From positions 1 to 64,000 of the forward strand of contig NZ_JAUSBN010000061.1 of assembly GCF_030651995.1 (NCBI RefSeq): a stretch of DNA of 64,000 nt. Reading direction: 5' to 3'. This document shows positions 55,701 through 64,000 of this stretch, in pieces. Every line of letters starts with the position of its first letter. Position 1 is the stretch's first letter. A program made the position numbers and the translations under genes. The notes below the pieces were generated by a model. The model saw nothing but the letters and a program-made list of their open reading frames with translations, made no database searches and was not told the origin of the DNA. The stretch comes from Reyranella sp. Its GTDB lineage: Bacteria; Pseudomonadota; Alphaproteobacteria; Reyranellales; Reyranellaceae.

Positions 55701-56870
55701 TCAGCGCCGGTTGCGGCGCAGATCCTCCTCGTCCTGCCACATCATGAACTGCGGGCCGAGATCGGCGATCCGGGTGGCGCCGATCTGGGCCATGCTGATG
55801 TCGACCTCGCGCCGGAAGATCTCCAGCGCCTTGGCCGCGCCCGCCACGCCCCCGGCCGTGACGCCGTAGAGCGTCGGCCGGCCGACGAACACGAACTTGG
55901 CGCCCATGCACAGCGCGATGATGGCGTCGAGGCCGCGGCGCACGCCGCCGTCGAACATCACCGTCATCTTGTCGCCAACCGCGTCGCGGATCGCCGGCAG
56001 CACCTCGAGCGGCGACGGCGCCAGGTCGAGCTGACGGGCGCCGTGGTTGGAGACCATGACGCCGTCCACGCCCATCGAGTGGGCGCGGATCGCGTCGTCG
56101 GGATGCATGATCCCCTTGAGCACGAAATTGCCCTTCCACAGTTCACGGAAGCGCTCGACATGCTTCCACGTCATGGGCGCGCGGTTCTGGTAGGCGACCA
56201 TGTCGGCCACCTTGTCGGCCGTCGCATCGGGACCGGCATATTTGGCCCAGTTGTCGAAATAGGGCGTGCCATGGCGGAACCACTGCATCATCCAGGCCGG
56301 GTGCAGCAGCGCCTCGAACTTGGTCTTCCAGGTGAGCTTGAGCGGGCGCGACCAGCCGTTGCGCGTGTTGCGCTCGCGGTTGGAGCCCTCGGGCACGTCG
56401 ACGGTGAAGACCAGGGTCCGCAGGCCGGCATCGGCCGAGCGCTTGATCATGTCCTCCGACACGGCCTGGTCCTTGGCGGAATAGAGCTGGTACCAGCCAT
56501 GGTCGGGCGCCAGCCTGCCGAGATCCTCGATCGAGCCGGTGCTGGAACCCGACATGATGAACGGCACGTTGGCGTCGCGCGCCGCTTCGGCCAGCATGAG
56601 GTCGGCGCCGTGGCGGAACAGGCCGGCGAGGCCGGTCGGGGCGATGCCGATGGGGCTGGAATAGGTCCGGCCGAACAGGGTGGTGGCCTGGTCGCGCACC
56701 GAGACGTCGACGAGGTAGCGCGGCACGATGCGCGCCTTGCGGAACGCCTGCTCGTTGGTGACGAGGCCGACTTCGTCGTCGGTGCCGCCCTCGATGAAGT
56801 CGTAGGCGATCTTGGGCAGCCGCTTCTTGGCGAGCTTGCGCAGATCATCGATGTTCACCACGCCGTCCAT
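55701..56870 (-). CDS. FMN-dependent alpha-hydroxy-acid dehydrogenase
   Basis: The 389-residue TIM-barrel flavoprotein is of the L-lactate/mandelate dehydrogenase and glycolate oxidase family. The active-site stretch VSNHGARQLD contains the catalytic His and Arg, with Lys in FVLKGIMHPDDA and the FMN phosphate motif FDGGVRRGLD and GRPTLYG. It oxidises a 2-hydroxy acid to a 2-keto acid. I start it at ATG 56870, with GGAG upstream, rather than 56903. It is divergent from the oxygenase at 57038. Confidence 0.93.
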   Translation of the reverse strand: MDGVVNIDDLRKLAKKRLPKIAYDFIEGGTDDEVGLVTNEQAFRKARIVPRYLVDVSVRDQATTLFGRTYSSPIGIAPTGLAGLFRHGADLMLAEAARDANVPFIMSGSSTGSIEDLGRLAPDHGWYQLYSAKDQAVSEDMIKRSADAGLRTLVFTVDVPEGSNRERNTRNGWSRPLKLTWKTKFEALLHPAWMMQWFRHGTPYFDNWAKYAGPDATADKVADMVAYQNRAPMTWKHVERFRELWKGNFVLKGIMHPDDAIRAHSMGVDGVMVSNHGARQLDLAPSPLEVLPAIRDAVGDKMTVMFDGGVRRGLDAIIALCMGAKFVFVGRPTLYGVTAGGVAGAAKALEIFRREVDISMAQIGATRIADLGPQFMMWQDEEDLRRNRR

Positions 56871-57037
56871 CGTCTCACTCCTCGATCCGTCGGCAGCCGC
56901 CATTTATTTGCAACAGTTTGACCGGCTTTGACGAATCCGGCCAGAGCCGCGTTCCGCCCCGCGTCCGGCGACCGCCGGCGCCGGCGCCGCTGGCATGCCG
57001 CTTGCAGCCCTTCGGGGGAAACCGGACGAGGCCCAGG

Positions 57038-58042
57038 ATGACAAGCTCTGCCTTTCCCATCATCGATCTTGGACCCTGGTTCGACGGTGGCCCGTCCGGC
57101 CGCCGTGCGGTGGCCGATCAGGTTCGCATCGCCTGCGAGTCCGCCGGCTTCTTCGCCATCGTCGGACACCGGGTGCCCGATGGGACGATCGAGGCGATGC
57201 GCTCTGTTTCACGGGATTTCTTCGACCTGCCGACACTCCGGAAGATGGAGGTGGCACGCCCCCGGCCCGAGCAGAACCGCGCCTATCATGCCGAAGGCAC
57301 GGAGACCCTGGCGCGGCTGGCCGGCAACGAGACCCCGCCCGACTACAAGGAGGTGTTCGCCATCGGACCGCTCGACGTGCCCGCGGACGATCCCTGGTAT
57401 CACGGCGCGCCCGGTGCCTACCCGAATTACGCCCCCAACCTCTGGCCCTCCGACCTTCCCGGCTTCGAGCCTGCCTGGCGGGCCTACTGGACGGCGATGG
57501 AAAGCCTGCAGGACACGATCAGCCGCATCTTCGCCCTGTCGCTCGACCTGCCGGAGGACTGGTTCGCGGCGGCCCTCGCGCGCCATTGCAGCATGCTGCG
57601 GGCGCTCAACTATCCCGCCCAGCGCCAGCTTCCCCGGCCGGGACAGCTCCGCGCCGGCGAGCATACCGATCTCGGCATGATGACGATCCTCAAGAACGAG
57701 GCGGCCGACGGCGGGCTCGAAGTACGCGACCTCGACGGCAACTGGCACGAGGCGCCGCCGGTCGAGGATGGATTCATCGTCAATATCGGGGATCTGCTGA
57801 TGCGCTGGTCGAACGACCGCTTCCGGTCGACCCTGCATCGCGTGGCCAATCCCCGCTCGGGAGGCGGTGCCCGGCGCCTGTCCATCGCCTACTTCGTGGC
57901 GCCGGCCTACGATGCGCTGATCGAATGCCTGCCGAGCTGCGCCACGGCAGACCGTCCGGCGAAGTATCCCGCAGTGACCGTCGCCGCCTATCGCAACGCC
58001 CGATTTGCCCGCACAGCGGCACCCATCGTCACCGCCGCCTGA
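57038..58042 (+). CDS. Isopenicillin-N-synthase-like 2-oxoglutarate/Fe(II) oxygenase
   Basis: The 334-residue oxygenase has iron ligands H209, D211 (GEHTDLG) and H267 (TLHRV). In contrast to the three other members here it has an intact RxS motif, R280-L-S282, as expected for a true 2-oxoglutarate enzyme. The N-terminus FPIIDLGPWFDG and GFFAIVGHRVP are DIOX_N. CAGGATG leaves only a weak ribosome site. It leads a group with a PhyH-type oxygenase and a GST. Confidence 0.88.
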   Translation: MTSSAFPIIDLGPWFDGGPSGRRAVADQVRIACESAGFFAIVGHRVPDGTIEAMRSVSRDFFDLPTLRKMEVARPRPEQNRAYHAEGTETLARLAGNETPPDYKEVFAIGPLDVPADDPWYHGAPGAYPNYAPNLWPSDLPGFEPAWRAYWTAMESLQDTISRIFALSLDLPEDWFAAALARHCSMLRALNYPAQRQLPRPGQLRAGEHTDLGMMTILKNEAADGGLEVRDLDGNWHEAPPVEDGFIVNIGDLLMRWSNDRFRSTLHRVANPRSGGGARRLSIAYFVAPAYDALIECLPSCATADRPAKYPAVTVAAYRNARFARTAAPIVTAA

Positions 58043-58124
58043 GACGACCAGAATCCCCTACTCCCTGTCGGACCCTTGCGTTAGCGTCGGCCAAACGCCA
58101 AAGAGCAACAAGGGAGGCCGCGTC

Positions 58125-58922
58125 ATGGAGTTGACGGACCAACAGATCGAGCAATTCGATCGCGACGGTTTTCTCGTCTTCCCCGACCTTTTCGACCGCA
58201 GCGAAGTCGCGGTGCTGCGGCGCGAGGTCGCCCGACTTTCCGGGATCGACAGCGAGGAGGTCGTCCGCGAGCATACCGGTGGCGTCCGCACCATCTTCCG
58301 CGTCCACGAGGATGACGGCGCGACCCGTTCGAAGCCCTTCCACGCGCTGGTCCGCACGCCGCGCCTGCTGCGGCCGGTGCAGCAGGTGCTGAAGGACGAC
58401 GGCGTCTACGTCTATCACACCAAGATCAACACCAAGCCTGCCATCGAGGGCACGGTCTGGCAGTGGCACCAGGATTACGGCTCGTGGATGCGCGACGGCT
58501 GCCGGCGGCCCGACATGGCGACCTTCAACCTGATGATGACCGACACGACCGAGATGGGCGGCGCCCTCTACCTGATCCCCGGCAGCCACAAGCTCGGCCG
58601 CATTGAGCCGGTCTACGACGAATCGACCTCCTACAAGTTCTGGGCGATGCCGAAGCAACGGATGATCGAGATCCTGAAGAGCTCGCCGGAGCCGGTTGCC
58701 GTCACCGGCCGGGCCGGAACCTGCGTGTTGTTCCACTGCAACGTGCTGCATGCGTCGGGCCACAATCTCTCGGCCGAGGACCGCTGGCACATCTACGTGT
58801 CCTGCAACACGGTGGCCAACAGGCCGCAGCTCGGCGAGACTCCGCGGCCGGACTGGGTCGTGTCGCGCAACTGGAATCCCCTGCCCCTCGAGGCGGACGA
58901 CGGCGTCCTGAAGGCGGCGTGA
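58125..58922 (+). CDS. Phytanoyl-CoA dioxygenase (PhyH)-family protein
   Basis: The 265-residue Fe(II)/2-oxoglutarate dioxygenase has H115 and D117 in WHQDYGSW, His209 in VLHASGH and Arg220 as the likely 2-oxoglutarate anchor. The WHQDY region and MTDTTEMGGALYLIPGSHK recall EctD, but the full ectoine-hydroxylase signature is not present. AGGGAGG lies before the ATG. The stop overlaps the GTG of the GST gene (GTGA), so the two are coupled. Confidence 0.9.
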   Translation: MELTDQQIEQFDRDGFLVFPDLFDRSEVAVLRREVARLSGIDSEEVVREHTGGVRTIFRVHEDDGATRSKPFHALVRTPRLLRPVQQVLKDDGVYVYHTKINTKPAIEGTVWQWHQDYGSWMRDGCRRPDMATFNLMMTDTTEMGGALYLIPGSHKLGRIEPVYDESTSYKFWAMPKQRMIEILKSSPEPVAVTGRAGTCVLFHCNVLHASGHNLSAEDRWHIYVSCNTVANRPQLGETPRPDWVVSRNWNPLPLEADDGVLKAA

Positions 58923-59854
58923 CACTCCCACCGACCTCCCTGATCCTCCACCAGTACGACTTCTCGAATTTCGCCGAGAAGGCGCGGTTGATGATGGGCT
59001 TCAAGAGCCTGGCGTGGCGGGCCGTCGAGATTCCGCCCATCGCGCCCAAGCCCAAACTGACGCCGCTGACCGGCGGCTATCGTCGCACGCCGGTGCTGCA
59101 GGACGGCGCCGATGTCTGGTGCGACACCAGGCTTATCGCCCGCGAGCTGGAACGGCGCGTGCCGCAGCCGACCTTCTACCCTCCAAACACATCGGGCACG
59201 GCCGACGCCATCGCCTGGTGGGCCGAGCAGCAGTTCATGCGGCCGACCGCGCTGTACGTGTCGGGCATCAACGCCGACCACATGCCCGACGGGCTGCACG
59301 CCGACCGCGCCAAGCTGCACGGCCTGCCGATGCCGTCGATCGAGGCGGTGCGCAAGGCCGCGTTCCGGAACCTCCAGCTCGTGCGGCCGCAGGTGAAATG
59401 GATCGCCGACATGCTGTCGGATGGAAGGCCCTATCTGCTGGGCAACGCGCCCTGCATCGCCGACTTCGCCACCTATCACGTCGTCTGGTTTTTCCGCGGC
59501 CGCCACATCGACTGCCGCGAGGTGCTGAACATCTATCCGCGCCTGCTGGCCTGGCGCGATCGCATGGAAGCGATCGGCCACGGGGACCGAACGAACATCG
59601 ACGCCGACGAGGCCCTGGCGGAAGCCCGCGCCGCGACGCCGGCGAGCCCGCGCCCCTCGCAGCCACAGGAAGGCGATCCCCTGCCCGGCCAGCGCGCCCG
59701 CGTGCGCGCCTCCGACAATGCTAGGGACTGGATCGAGGGCGAGGTGCATTTCATCGACGCCGACGAAATCGCGCTCCTGCACGAGAACGACGAGGTGGGG
59801 CAGGTCGCGGTGCACTTTCCGCGGCTGGGGTACGACTGGCGGTCCATAAGTTAA
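58919..59854 (+). CDS. Glutathione S-transferase-like protein
   Basis: The 311-residue product has an N-terminal thioredoxin-fold domain (LILHQYDFSNFAEKARLMMG; RRTPVLQDGADVWCDTRLIA) and an all-helical C-terminal domain (PYLLGNAPCIADFATYHVVWF). A further roughly 70-residue tail follows the GST fold. The start is GTG 58919, overlapping the PhyH stop. It may modify or detoxify a product of the oxygenases. The TAA is shared with the left arm of a dispersed repeat. Confidence 0.87.
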   Translation: MTLPPTSLILHQYDFSNFAEKARLMMGFKSLAWRAVEIPPIAPKPKLTPLTGGYRRTPVLQDGADVWCDTRLIARELERRVPQPTFYPPNTSGTADAIAWWAEQQFMRPTALYVSGINADHMPDGLHADRAKLHGLPMPSIEAVRKAAFRNLQLVRPQVKWIADMLSDGRPYLLGNAPCIADFATYHVVWFFRGRHIDCREVLNIYPRLLAWRDRMEAIGHGDRTNIDADEALAEARAATPASPRPSQPQEGDPLPGQRARVRASDNARDWIEGEVHFIDADEIALLHENDEVGQVAVHFPRLGYDWRSIS

Positions 59855-59966
59855 AGGTCCCTCGCTTGCGCTCGGGATGACAACTTTTTTGGTCGTTATG
59901 CAGTGCGTCGGCACACGCTGGGCATTCCACCAACATTGTCATCCCGAGCGCAAGCGAGGGACCTTT
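59853..59966. repeat. Dispersed inverted-repeat element, copy 6 (perfect 31-bp arms)
   Basis: The arms at 59853-59883 (AAAGGTCCCTCGCTTGCGCT, then CGGGATGACAA) and 59936-59966 are exact reverse complements over 31 bases, with a 52-base centre. It lies between the convergent GST and flavin dehydrogenase genes. The perfect arms suggest recent insertion or homogenisation. Confidence 0.92.
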
Positions 59967-59970
59967 GCTC

Positions 59971-61086
59971 TTACTTGGCGGCAAACCGCTCGATTCCGAG
60001 TCCATCGATCGGCGTGTTGGTCGAGCCGGTGGCGACCAGCTCCGCCATCACCGCCCCCGTTCCCGGGCCGAGCTGGAAGCCATGTGTCGAGAAGCCGAAC
60101 TGGTGGAAGACGCCCTCCGAGGTCGAGCTCCGACCGACGACGGGAATGCCGTCCGGCATGTAGGCCTCGATGCCGGCCCAGGCGCGCACGATCGTGGCCT
60201 GGTGCATGGCCGGGAACAGCTCCCACACCGTACGCGCGCTGATCGCGAGCTTTTCCCAGTCGAGCACCGTCTCGTTGCTGTCGCGATAGGGCGTCGAGAG
60301 ATGCCCGCCGCCGATCACCACGGTGCCGTTTTCGAGCTGCTTGAAGGAGAGCTTGCGACCGCGCAGAATCACCACCGGCTTGATGAACGCTGCCAGCCGG
60401 CTGGTTACCATCAGCATCGGCGCCACGACGGCCAGCGGCACCGGCTCGCCCAGCATTGCGGCGATGCGATCGGCCCACGCCCCGGCGGCGTTCACAATCT
60501 TCGGCGCCTCGAAGTCCCCGTCCGTCGTCTCGACCCGCCAGTTGGCGCCGCTCCTGGAAAGCCCGGTGACGGTCACGCCTTCGATCACCTCCGCCCCCTT
60601 CTCGACGGCGCGGCGGCGGAAGGCCTGGGTCGTGCGGAACGGATCGGCCGCCCCGTCGCGGCGCGAGACGACTCCGCCGGGGCACCGTTCGGACACGGCC
60701 GGCACGAGGCGCCGCAGCTCGGAGGCATCGATCAGCTCCTCGTGCTCGAAACCACGCAGGCGGAGATCCTCGACCCGCTCGCGGAAACCCGCCAGTTCGG
60801 CCTCGTTCTCGGCCACCAGCACGGTGCCATGGGCGTCGAAGCCGCAATCGTCGCCGACCAGCTCCTCGATGCGCTCCCAGAGGTCCATCGACGAGATCGA
60901 CAGCGGGATCTCGTGCAGGTCGCGCGCGAGCTGGCGCACGCCGCCAGCGTTCACGCCCGAGGCATGGCGGCCGGCATAGTCCTTCTCGATCAGGATCGGC
61001 TTCAGGCCACGCAACGCCAGATGCAGCGCCGTCGAGCAGCCGTGGATGCCGCCGCCGATGACCACCACATCGGCGGCGCGCGCCAT
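59971..61086 (-). CDS. FAD-dependent amino-acid/imino-acid dehydrogenase, beta-type subunit (DadA-like)
   Basis: The 371-residue flavoprotein has the N-terminal dinucleotide motif VVIGGGIHGCSTALHLALRG and the DAO-family core. Similar proteins are the beta subunits of sarcosine oxidase, octopine oxidase and D-hydroxyproline dehydrogenase. It follows the alpha-type gene by one base at the end of a four-gene operon. It probably oxidises a secondary or D-amino acid and passes electrons to the iron-sulfur subunits. Its stop is five bases from a dispersed repeat. Confidence 0.87.
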   Translation of the reverse strand: MARAADVVVIGGGIHGCSTALHLALRGLKPILIEKDYAGRHASGVNAGGVRQLARDLHEIPLSISSMDLWERIEELVGDDCGFDAHGTVLVAENEAELAGFRERVEDLRLRGFEHEELIDASELRRLVPAVSERCPGGVVSRRDGAADPFRTTQAFRRRAVEKGAEVIEGVTVTGLSRSGANWRVETTDGDFEAPKIVNAAGAWADRIAAMLGEPVPLAVVAPMLMVTSRLAAFIKPVVILRGRKLSFKQLENGTVVIGGGHLSTPYRDSNETVLDWEKLAISARTVWELFPAMHQATIVRAWAGIEAYMPDGIPVVGRSSTSEGVFHQFGFSTHGFQLGPGTGAVMAELVATGSTNTPIDGLGIERFAAK

Positions 61087-61087
61087 G

Positions 61088-62497
61088 CTAGCGCTCCACG
61101 GCCTTGCGTTCGGCTTCGCTGATCGGCAGCGAGGCGAGTTCGGCCAGGGTGATCGGCTTCACCGGCGGACGCAGGCGGTAGTAGCCGACCTCGTCCGGCG
61201 TCGTCTTGCGTTCGGCCGCGATCAGTTCGGTGACGGTGAGACCGCACAGCCTTCCCTGGCAGGGACCCATGCCGCAGCGCAGGAAGGCCTTCATCTGGTT
61301 CGGCCCCTCACAACCCATCTGCGCCGTCTCGCGCACCTGTTTGGCGGTGACCTCCTCGCACCGGCAGGCGATCGTGTCGCCCTCGGGCAGGCGGAACGAA
61401 TCGGCCGGCCGGTTGAGACAGTCGAGAAAGGCCCGCCCCATCTCTTCACGCTGCAGCCTCTGGCGGATCGCCTGCGTGTCCGGCACGGCGGCCTGGGGCT
61501 TCAACGCACGCACCGCGGCGATGGCAGCGATGCGGCCGCGCTCGGCGGCGGCGGTGCCGCCCGCGATTCCCGCCCCGTCACCGGCCACGGCAATGCCCGG
61601 CACCGAACTGCCGAACTCGGCATCGAGCACCGGCACGAAACAGAGCTGGCGGTCGTTCCAGACATGCGCCACGCCCGCTGCGTTCGCGAGGTTGACGTTG
61701 GGGACGACGCCCTGGTGCAGCAGCAGCAGGTCGACCGGCAGGCGTCGCGTGCCGCCGGCCCCGGAGAAGACGACCTCGCGCACCCGGTCGGTGCCGACCG
61801 CCTCGATCGTAGCGGCGCGATGCACCGGTACCTTGGCGCGGACCTCGCGCAACAGCGCCAGCCCCTTGGCGAAATAGGGCGACAGCGCGAAGTCGGGCAG
61901 ATGCAGCATCGCCTGCAGCCAGTTGCGGCGCGGCGTGGTGTCGAGGATGGCGTCGATCCTGCCGCCGGCGCGCAGGGTCTGCGCCGCCAGCAGCCACAGC
62001 AGCGGCCCGCTGCCCGCCAGCACGGTGCGGCCGCCGACGACGAGGCCCTGGGCCTTCAGCGCGGTCTGGGCCGCGCCCGCCGTCATGACGCCCGGCAGGG
62101 TCCAGCCGGGAATCGGGAACGGCCGCTCCTGCGAGCCGGTGGCGATGATGACTCTGCCGGCTTCGATCAGGCGCGCCTTGCCGCCGAGCGAGACGCCGAC
62201 GAGGCGCTGCCGGTCGAGGCTCCACACGGTCGCGCCGTTCACGATCAACGCGCCGCTCGCCTTCGCCTCGTCGGCCAGGGCTGCGCCGTCCCAGTAATCC
62301 TCGCCCAGGATCGCGCGGCTCCTGACCGGCGTGGAGGTGATGGCGCGATAGATCTGACCGCCGACGCCGGGATTCTCGTCGAACAGCACGGTCGACACGC
62401 CCGCCCGTGCGGCCAGCGCCGCGGCCGCGAGCCCCGCCGGCCCGCCGCCAATGACGACCAGTTCATAAGACGGTGCGAGGTCCGCCGCCGCAGTCAT
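61088..62497 (-). CDS. FAD/NAD(P)-binding oxidoreductase with BFD-like [2Fe-2S] domain (OoxA/HcnB-type alpha subunit)
   Basis: The 469-residue product has two nucleotide-binding motifs (VVIGGGPAGLAAAALAARAG near the start and LAGSGPLLWLLAAQ near 160) and a C-terminal BFD-type iron-sulfur site with C378, C380, C408 and C413 (CRC...CGMGPC). This is the alpha subunit type of octopine oxidase, HCN synthase and D-hydroxyproline dehydrogenase. I start it at ATG 62497, which overlaps the stop of the small ferredoxin-like gene (ATGA). Confidence 0.9.
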   Translation of the reverse strand: MTAAADLAPSYELVVIGGGPAGLAAAALAARAGVSTVLFDENPGVGGQIYRAITSTPVRSRAILGEDYWDGAALADEAKASGALIVNGATVWSLDRQRLVGVSLGGKARLIEAGRVIIATGSQERPFPIPGWTLPGVMTAGAAQTALKAQGLVVGGRTVLAGSGPLLWLLAAQTLRAGGRIDAILDTTPRRNWLQAMLHLPDFALSPYFAKGLALLREVRAKVPVHRAATIEAVGTDRVREVVFSGAGGTRRLPVDLLLLHQGVVPNVNLANAAGVAHVWNDRQLCFVPVLDAEFGSSVPGIAVAGDGAGIAGGTAAAERGRIAAIAAVRALKPQAAVPDTQAIRQRLQREEMGRAFLDCLNRPADSFRLPEGDTIACRCEEVTAKQVRETAQMGCEGPNQMKAFLRCGMGPCQGRLCGLTVTELIAAERKTTPDEVGYYRLRPPVKPITLAELASLPISEAERKAVER

Positions 62498-62787
62498 CGT
62501 CCGGCCTCCCGGCGGCCGAGCTGGGTCTCGACCTTCATGCCCTCCCGTACCGGGATCAGGCAGCCCTGCCGGCTGCCGACGCCGTCGACCGTGACGAGGC
62601 AGTCGAAGCACACGCCCATCAGGCAATAGGGCGCGCGCGGCGCGCCGGTGACGGGCGTGGTGCGGCAATGGTCGATGCCGGCGGCCAGCAGCGCGGCGGC
62701 GACCGTGTCGCCGGCTCGGGCGGTCACCGTCTTGCCATCGACGGAGATCGCAATGGCGGGGCTGCTGTCAGCCAGCCTCTTGAACAT
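62494..62787 (-). CDS. Small [2Fe-2S] ferredoxin-like subunit (HcnA/OoxG type)
   Basis: The 97-residue product carries a plant-type [2Fe-2S] site with C55, C60, C63 and C76 (CLMGVCFDC...GC). It is the gamma-type electron-transfer subunit usually encoded with OoxA/HcnB-like proteins. GGAGG precedes the ATG at 62787, which lies within the end of the upstream flavoprotein gene. It overlaps the next gene by ATGA, so the subunits are made together. Confidence 0.9.
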   Translation of the reverse strand: MFKRLADSSPAIAISVDGKTVTARAGDTVAAALLAAGIDHCRTTPVTGAPRAPYCLMGVCFDCLVTVDGVGSRQGCLIPVREGMKVETQLGRREAGR

Positions 62788-63907
62788 GGAACCTCCGGGC
62801 ACTGAACGGGGCGACGAGCGAAGCGTCGAGTGCGCCGCGGGCGATCATCGGCGCGATGGTGAGCGCATGGTTGGCGGCCAGGGTCACGCCGGAATGGCAG
62901 CAGACGGTGAAGGCGCCGGGATGGGTCTGCGACTCGTCGTAGATCGGGAAGCCGTCCTGGGTCATGACGCGGATGGCGCTCCAGGTGCGCACCACGTTCA
63001 CGTTGGCGAGCAGCGGGAACTGGCGCACCGCGCGTTCGGCCTCGGTGGCGCTGACGCCGATCGTCAGGCCGCTGGGATCGACACTCTCCTCCTTGGAATC
63101 GCCGATCATCACCGTGCCCTCGTCGGTCTGGCGCAAGGTGACGACGGGATGGTTGAGGAAGGGCCGCAGCCGTTCGGTGACGACGATCTGCCCGCGCTCG
63201 GGGCGCATCGGCGCCTCGAGCCCAACCATCGGCGCGAGGCGCATGTTGGCGTTTCCGGCCGCCAGCGCCACCTTGGCCGCCCGAATCTCGCCGTAGGGCG
63301 TCGCCAGCCTGAACTCGCCCGCCTCCTTGGTGATCGCATCGACGCGGTGGCTCGGCAGGTAGGTAACGCCGCGGGCGTTGAGGGCGGCGTGCAGCGTGCG
63401 GAACAGGCGCAGCGAATTCACGTGGCCGTCGAGCGGACAGAAACTGCCGCCCACCACCTCGGGCCCGATGTCGGGCAGCATCGCCTTGACCTGATCATGG
63501 GTCAGGATCTCGGTCTTGTAGTCGACGATGCCGGGCTGGTTGTGCAGCCGCTTCAGCACGTTGGCGCGCGCCTCCAGCTCCTTCTCCGACAGGCAGAGAT
63601 GGAAGCCGCCAGGCCGCTGGAACGAGACGTCGAGGCCGGTCTCCTGCTTCAGGAGGTCGGAGAAGCCACGCCAGGCGTTGGAGGAACGGATCGTCCAGCC
63701 GGCATAGGGCGCCAGTCCCAGCCCCTTGCTCTGCACCCAGACCAGCGCGAAGTTTCCGCGGCTTGCACGAACCGCGCGATCCCCCTCGTCGAGGATGACG
63801 ACCCGGCAACCCTCGCGCGACAGGCCCCAGGCGGTGGCGACGCCGACCAGCCCGCCGCCCACCACCGCGACGTCGAATTCGTCACCGGCCCTCGCTTCAG
63901 TGGCCAT
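62768..63907 (-). CDS. FAD-dependent amino-acid oxidase, second beta-type protein
   Basis: The 379-residue DAO-family flavoprotein has FDVAVVGGGLVGVATAWGL and the C-terminal DGFPIYDES...HSGVTLAANHAL region. It is a second beta-type subunit in the same operon as the one at 59971; the two are clearly different proteins. I start it at ATG 63907, because the family begins just after; the frame is open to the window edge but overlaps another gene there. It overlaps the ferredoxin-like gene by 20 bases. Confidence 0.87.
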   Translation of the reverse strand: MATEARAGDEFDVAVVGGGLVGVATAWGLSREGCRVVILDEGDRAVRASRGNFALVWVQSKGLGLAPYAGWTIRSSNAWRGFSDLLKQETGLDVSFQRPGGFHLCLSEKELEARANVLKRLHNQPGIVDYKTEILTHDQVKAMLPDIGPEVVGGSFCPLDGHVNSLRLFRTLHAALNARGVTYLPSHRVDAITKEAGEFRLATPYGEIRAAKVALAAGNANMRLAPMVGLEAPMRPERGQIVVTERLRPFLNHPVVTLRQTDEGTVMIGDSKEESVDPSGLTIGVSATEAERAVRQFPLLANVNVVRTWSAIRVMTQDGFPIYDESQTHPGAFTVCCHSGVTLAANHALTIAPMIARGALDASLVAPFSARRFHVQEAG

Positions 63908-64000
63908 GGCTGGCGATGCGCGCTGCGGTGTCGCGATGGAGCCGATAGAACGCGTCCTGCGGCTGATCCATATCGAGGATCTCCGCCTCGGGCACACGCA
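63897..64000 (-). CDS. C-terminal end of an unidentified protein (partial)
   Basis: The frame that enters at the right edge encodes RVPEAEILDMDQPQDAFYRL, then HRDTAARIASHGH, and a stop. It overlaps the start of the flavoprotein gene by 11 bases, the kind of overlap seen throughout this operon, so it is probably the next gene upstream. The family cannot be told from 33 residues. Confidence 0.55.
   Translation of the reverse strand, partial: RVPEAEILDMDQPQDAFYRLHRDTAARIASHGH

Noticed and set aside
58125..58922. Assignment of the PhyH-family gene as ectoine hydroxylase
   Set aside because: The WHQDY segment is similar, but the full EctD signature is missing and no ectA, ectB or ectC gene is present.

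Overview
The window is GC-rich, densely coded DNA with no gene-free stretch longer than about 200 bases. It looks like the chromosome of an alphaproteobacterium: a tamA-tamB pair, a copy of the general-stress (EcfG-type) promoter consensus in front of an OmpA-family lipoprotein gene, and many substrate-binding proteins, acyl-CoA ligases and Fe(II) oxygenases of the kind found in metabolically versatile soil or water Rhodospirillales/Hyphomicrobiales. A Reyranella-like host is a guess that cannot be proven from the sequence. No rRNA, tRNA, CRISPR array, insertion sequence or phage gene was recognised.

Layout. 1-2231 holds a gene end and a minus-strand operon of an SDR plus a LigA/LigB-type ring-cleavage dioxygenase. 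2388-10794 is mostly envelope genes: an exported protein, tamA, tamB, an OmpA-like lipoprotein, a DedA protein and a CopC-like protein. 10799-18946 is an eight-gene minus-strand operon: two tandem DUF917 proteins, a hydantoinase/oxoprolinase-family ATPase, a complete spermidine/putrescine-type ABC importer and AroM. It is read divergently from a regulator (19151-20098) that fuses an AroM-like domain to a LuxR-type helix-turn-helix. I consider this hydantoin/AroM locus the best candidate for an undescribed system.

20115-31196 has a DUF4239 protein, a five-gene plus-strand cluster (Fe oxygenase, peptide-type binding protein, two MHS-family transporters, amidohydrolase) and a minus-strand group (MscS channel, aldo/keto reductase, persulfide dioxygenase-rhodanese). 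31280-38516 has two closely related acyl-CoA synthetases bracketing a tandem pair of isopenicillin-N-synthase-like oxygenases and an enolase-superfamily gene. 38495-39494 is a metal-efflux gene with its ArsR repressor, promoter and operator. At about 40130 a DMT transporter remnant meets a WYL regulator remnant head to head. 40624-46840 has a split chromate transporter, a TauD-type oxygenase, a reductase-like protein, a fasciclin protein, and an enolase-superfamily/amidase pair. 46844-51199 has a tripartite-tricarboxylate binding protein and a TetR-SDR-patatin operon whose promoter region carries twin palindromes facing a membrane-protein gene. 51337-54759 encodes the two core beta-oxidation proteins. 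54823-64000 has a ZIP transporter, an alpha-hydroxy-acid dehydrogenase, two more Fe(II) oxygenases, a GST, and a multi-subunit flavin/iron-sulfur dehydrogenase operon.

Two themes cross the window. A dispersed long inverted repeat occurs six times; five copies sit in gaps between convergent genes and two supply the stop codon of a neighbour. Six Fe(II) oxygenases of three families are present; three of the four isopenicillin-N-synthase-like ones have Ala in place of Ser in the family's RxS motif.
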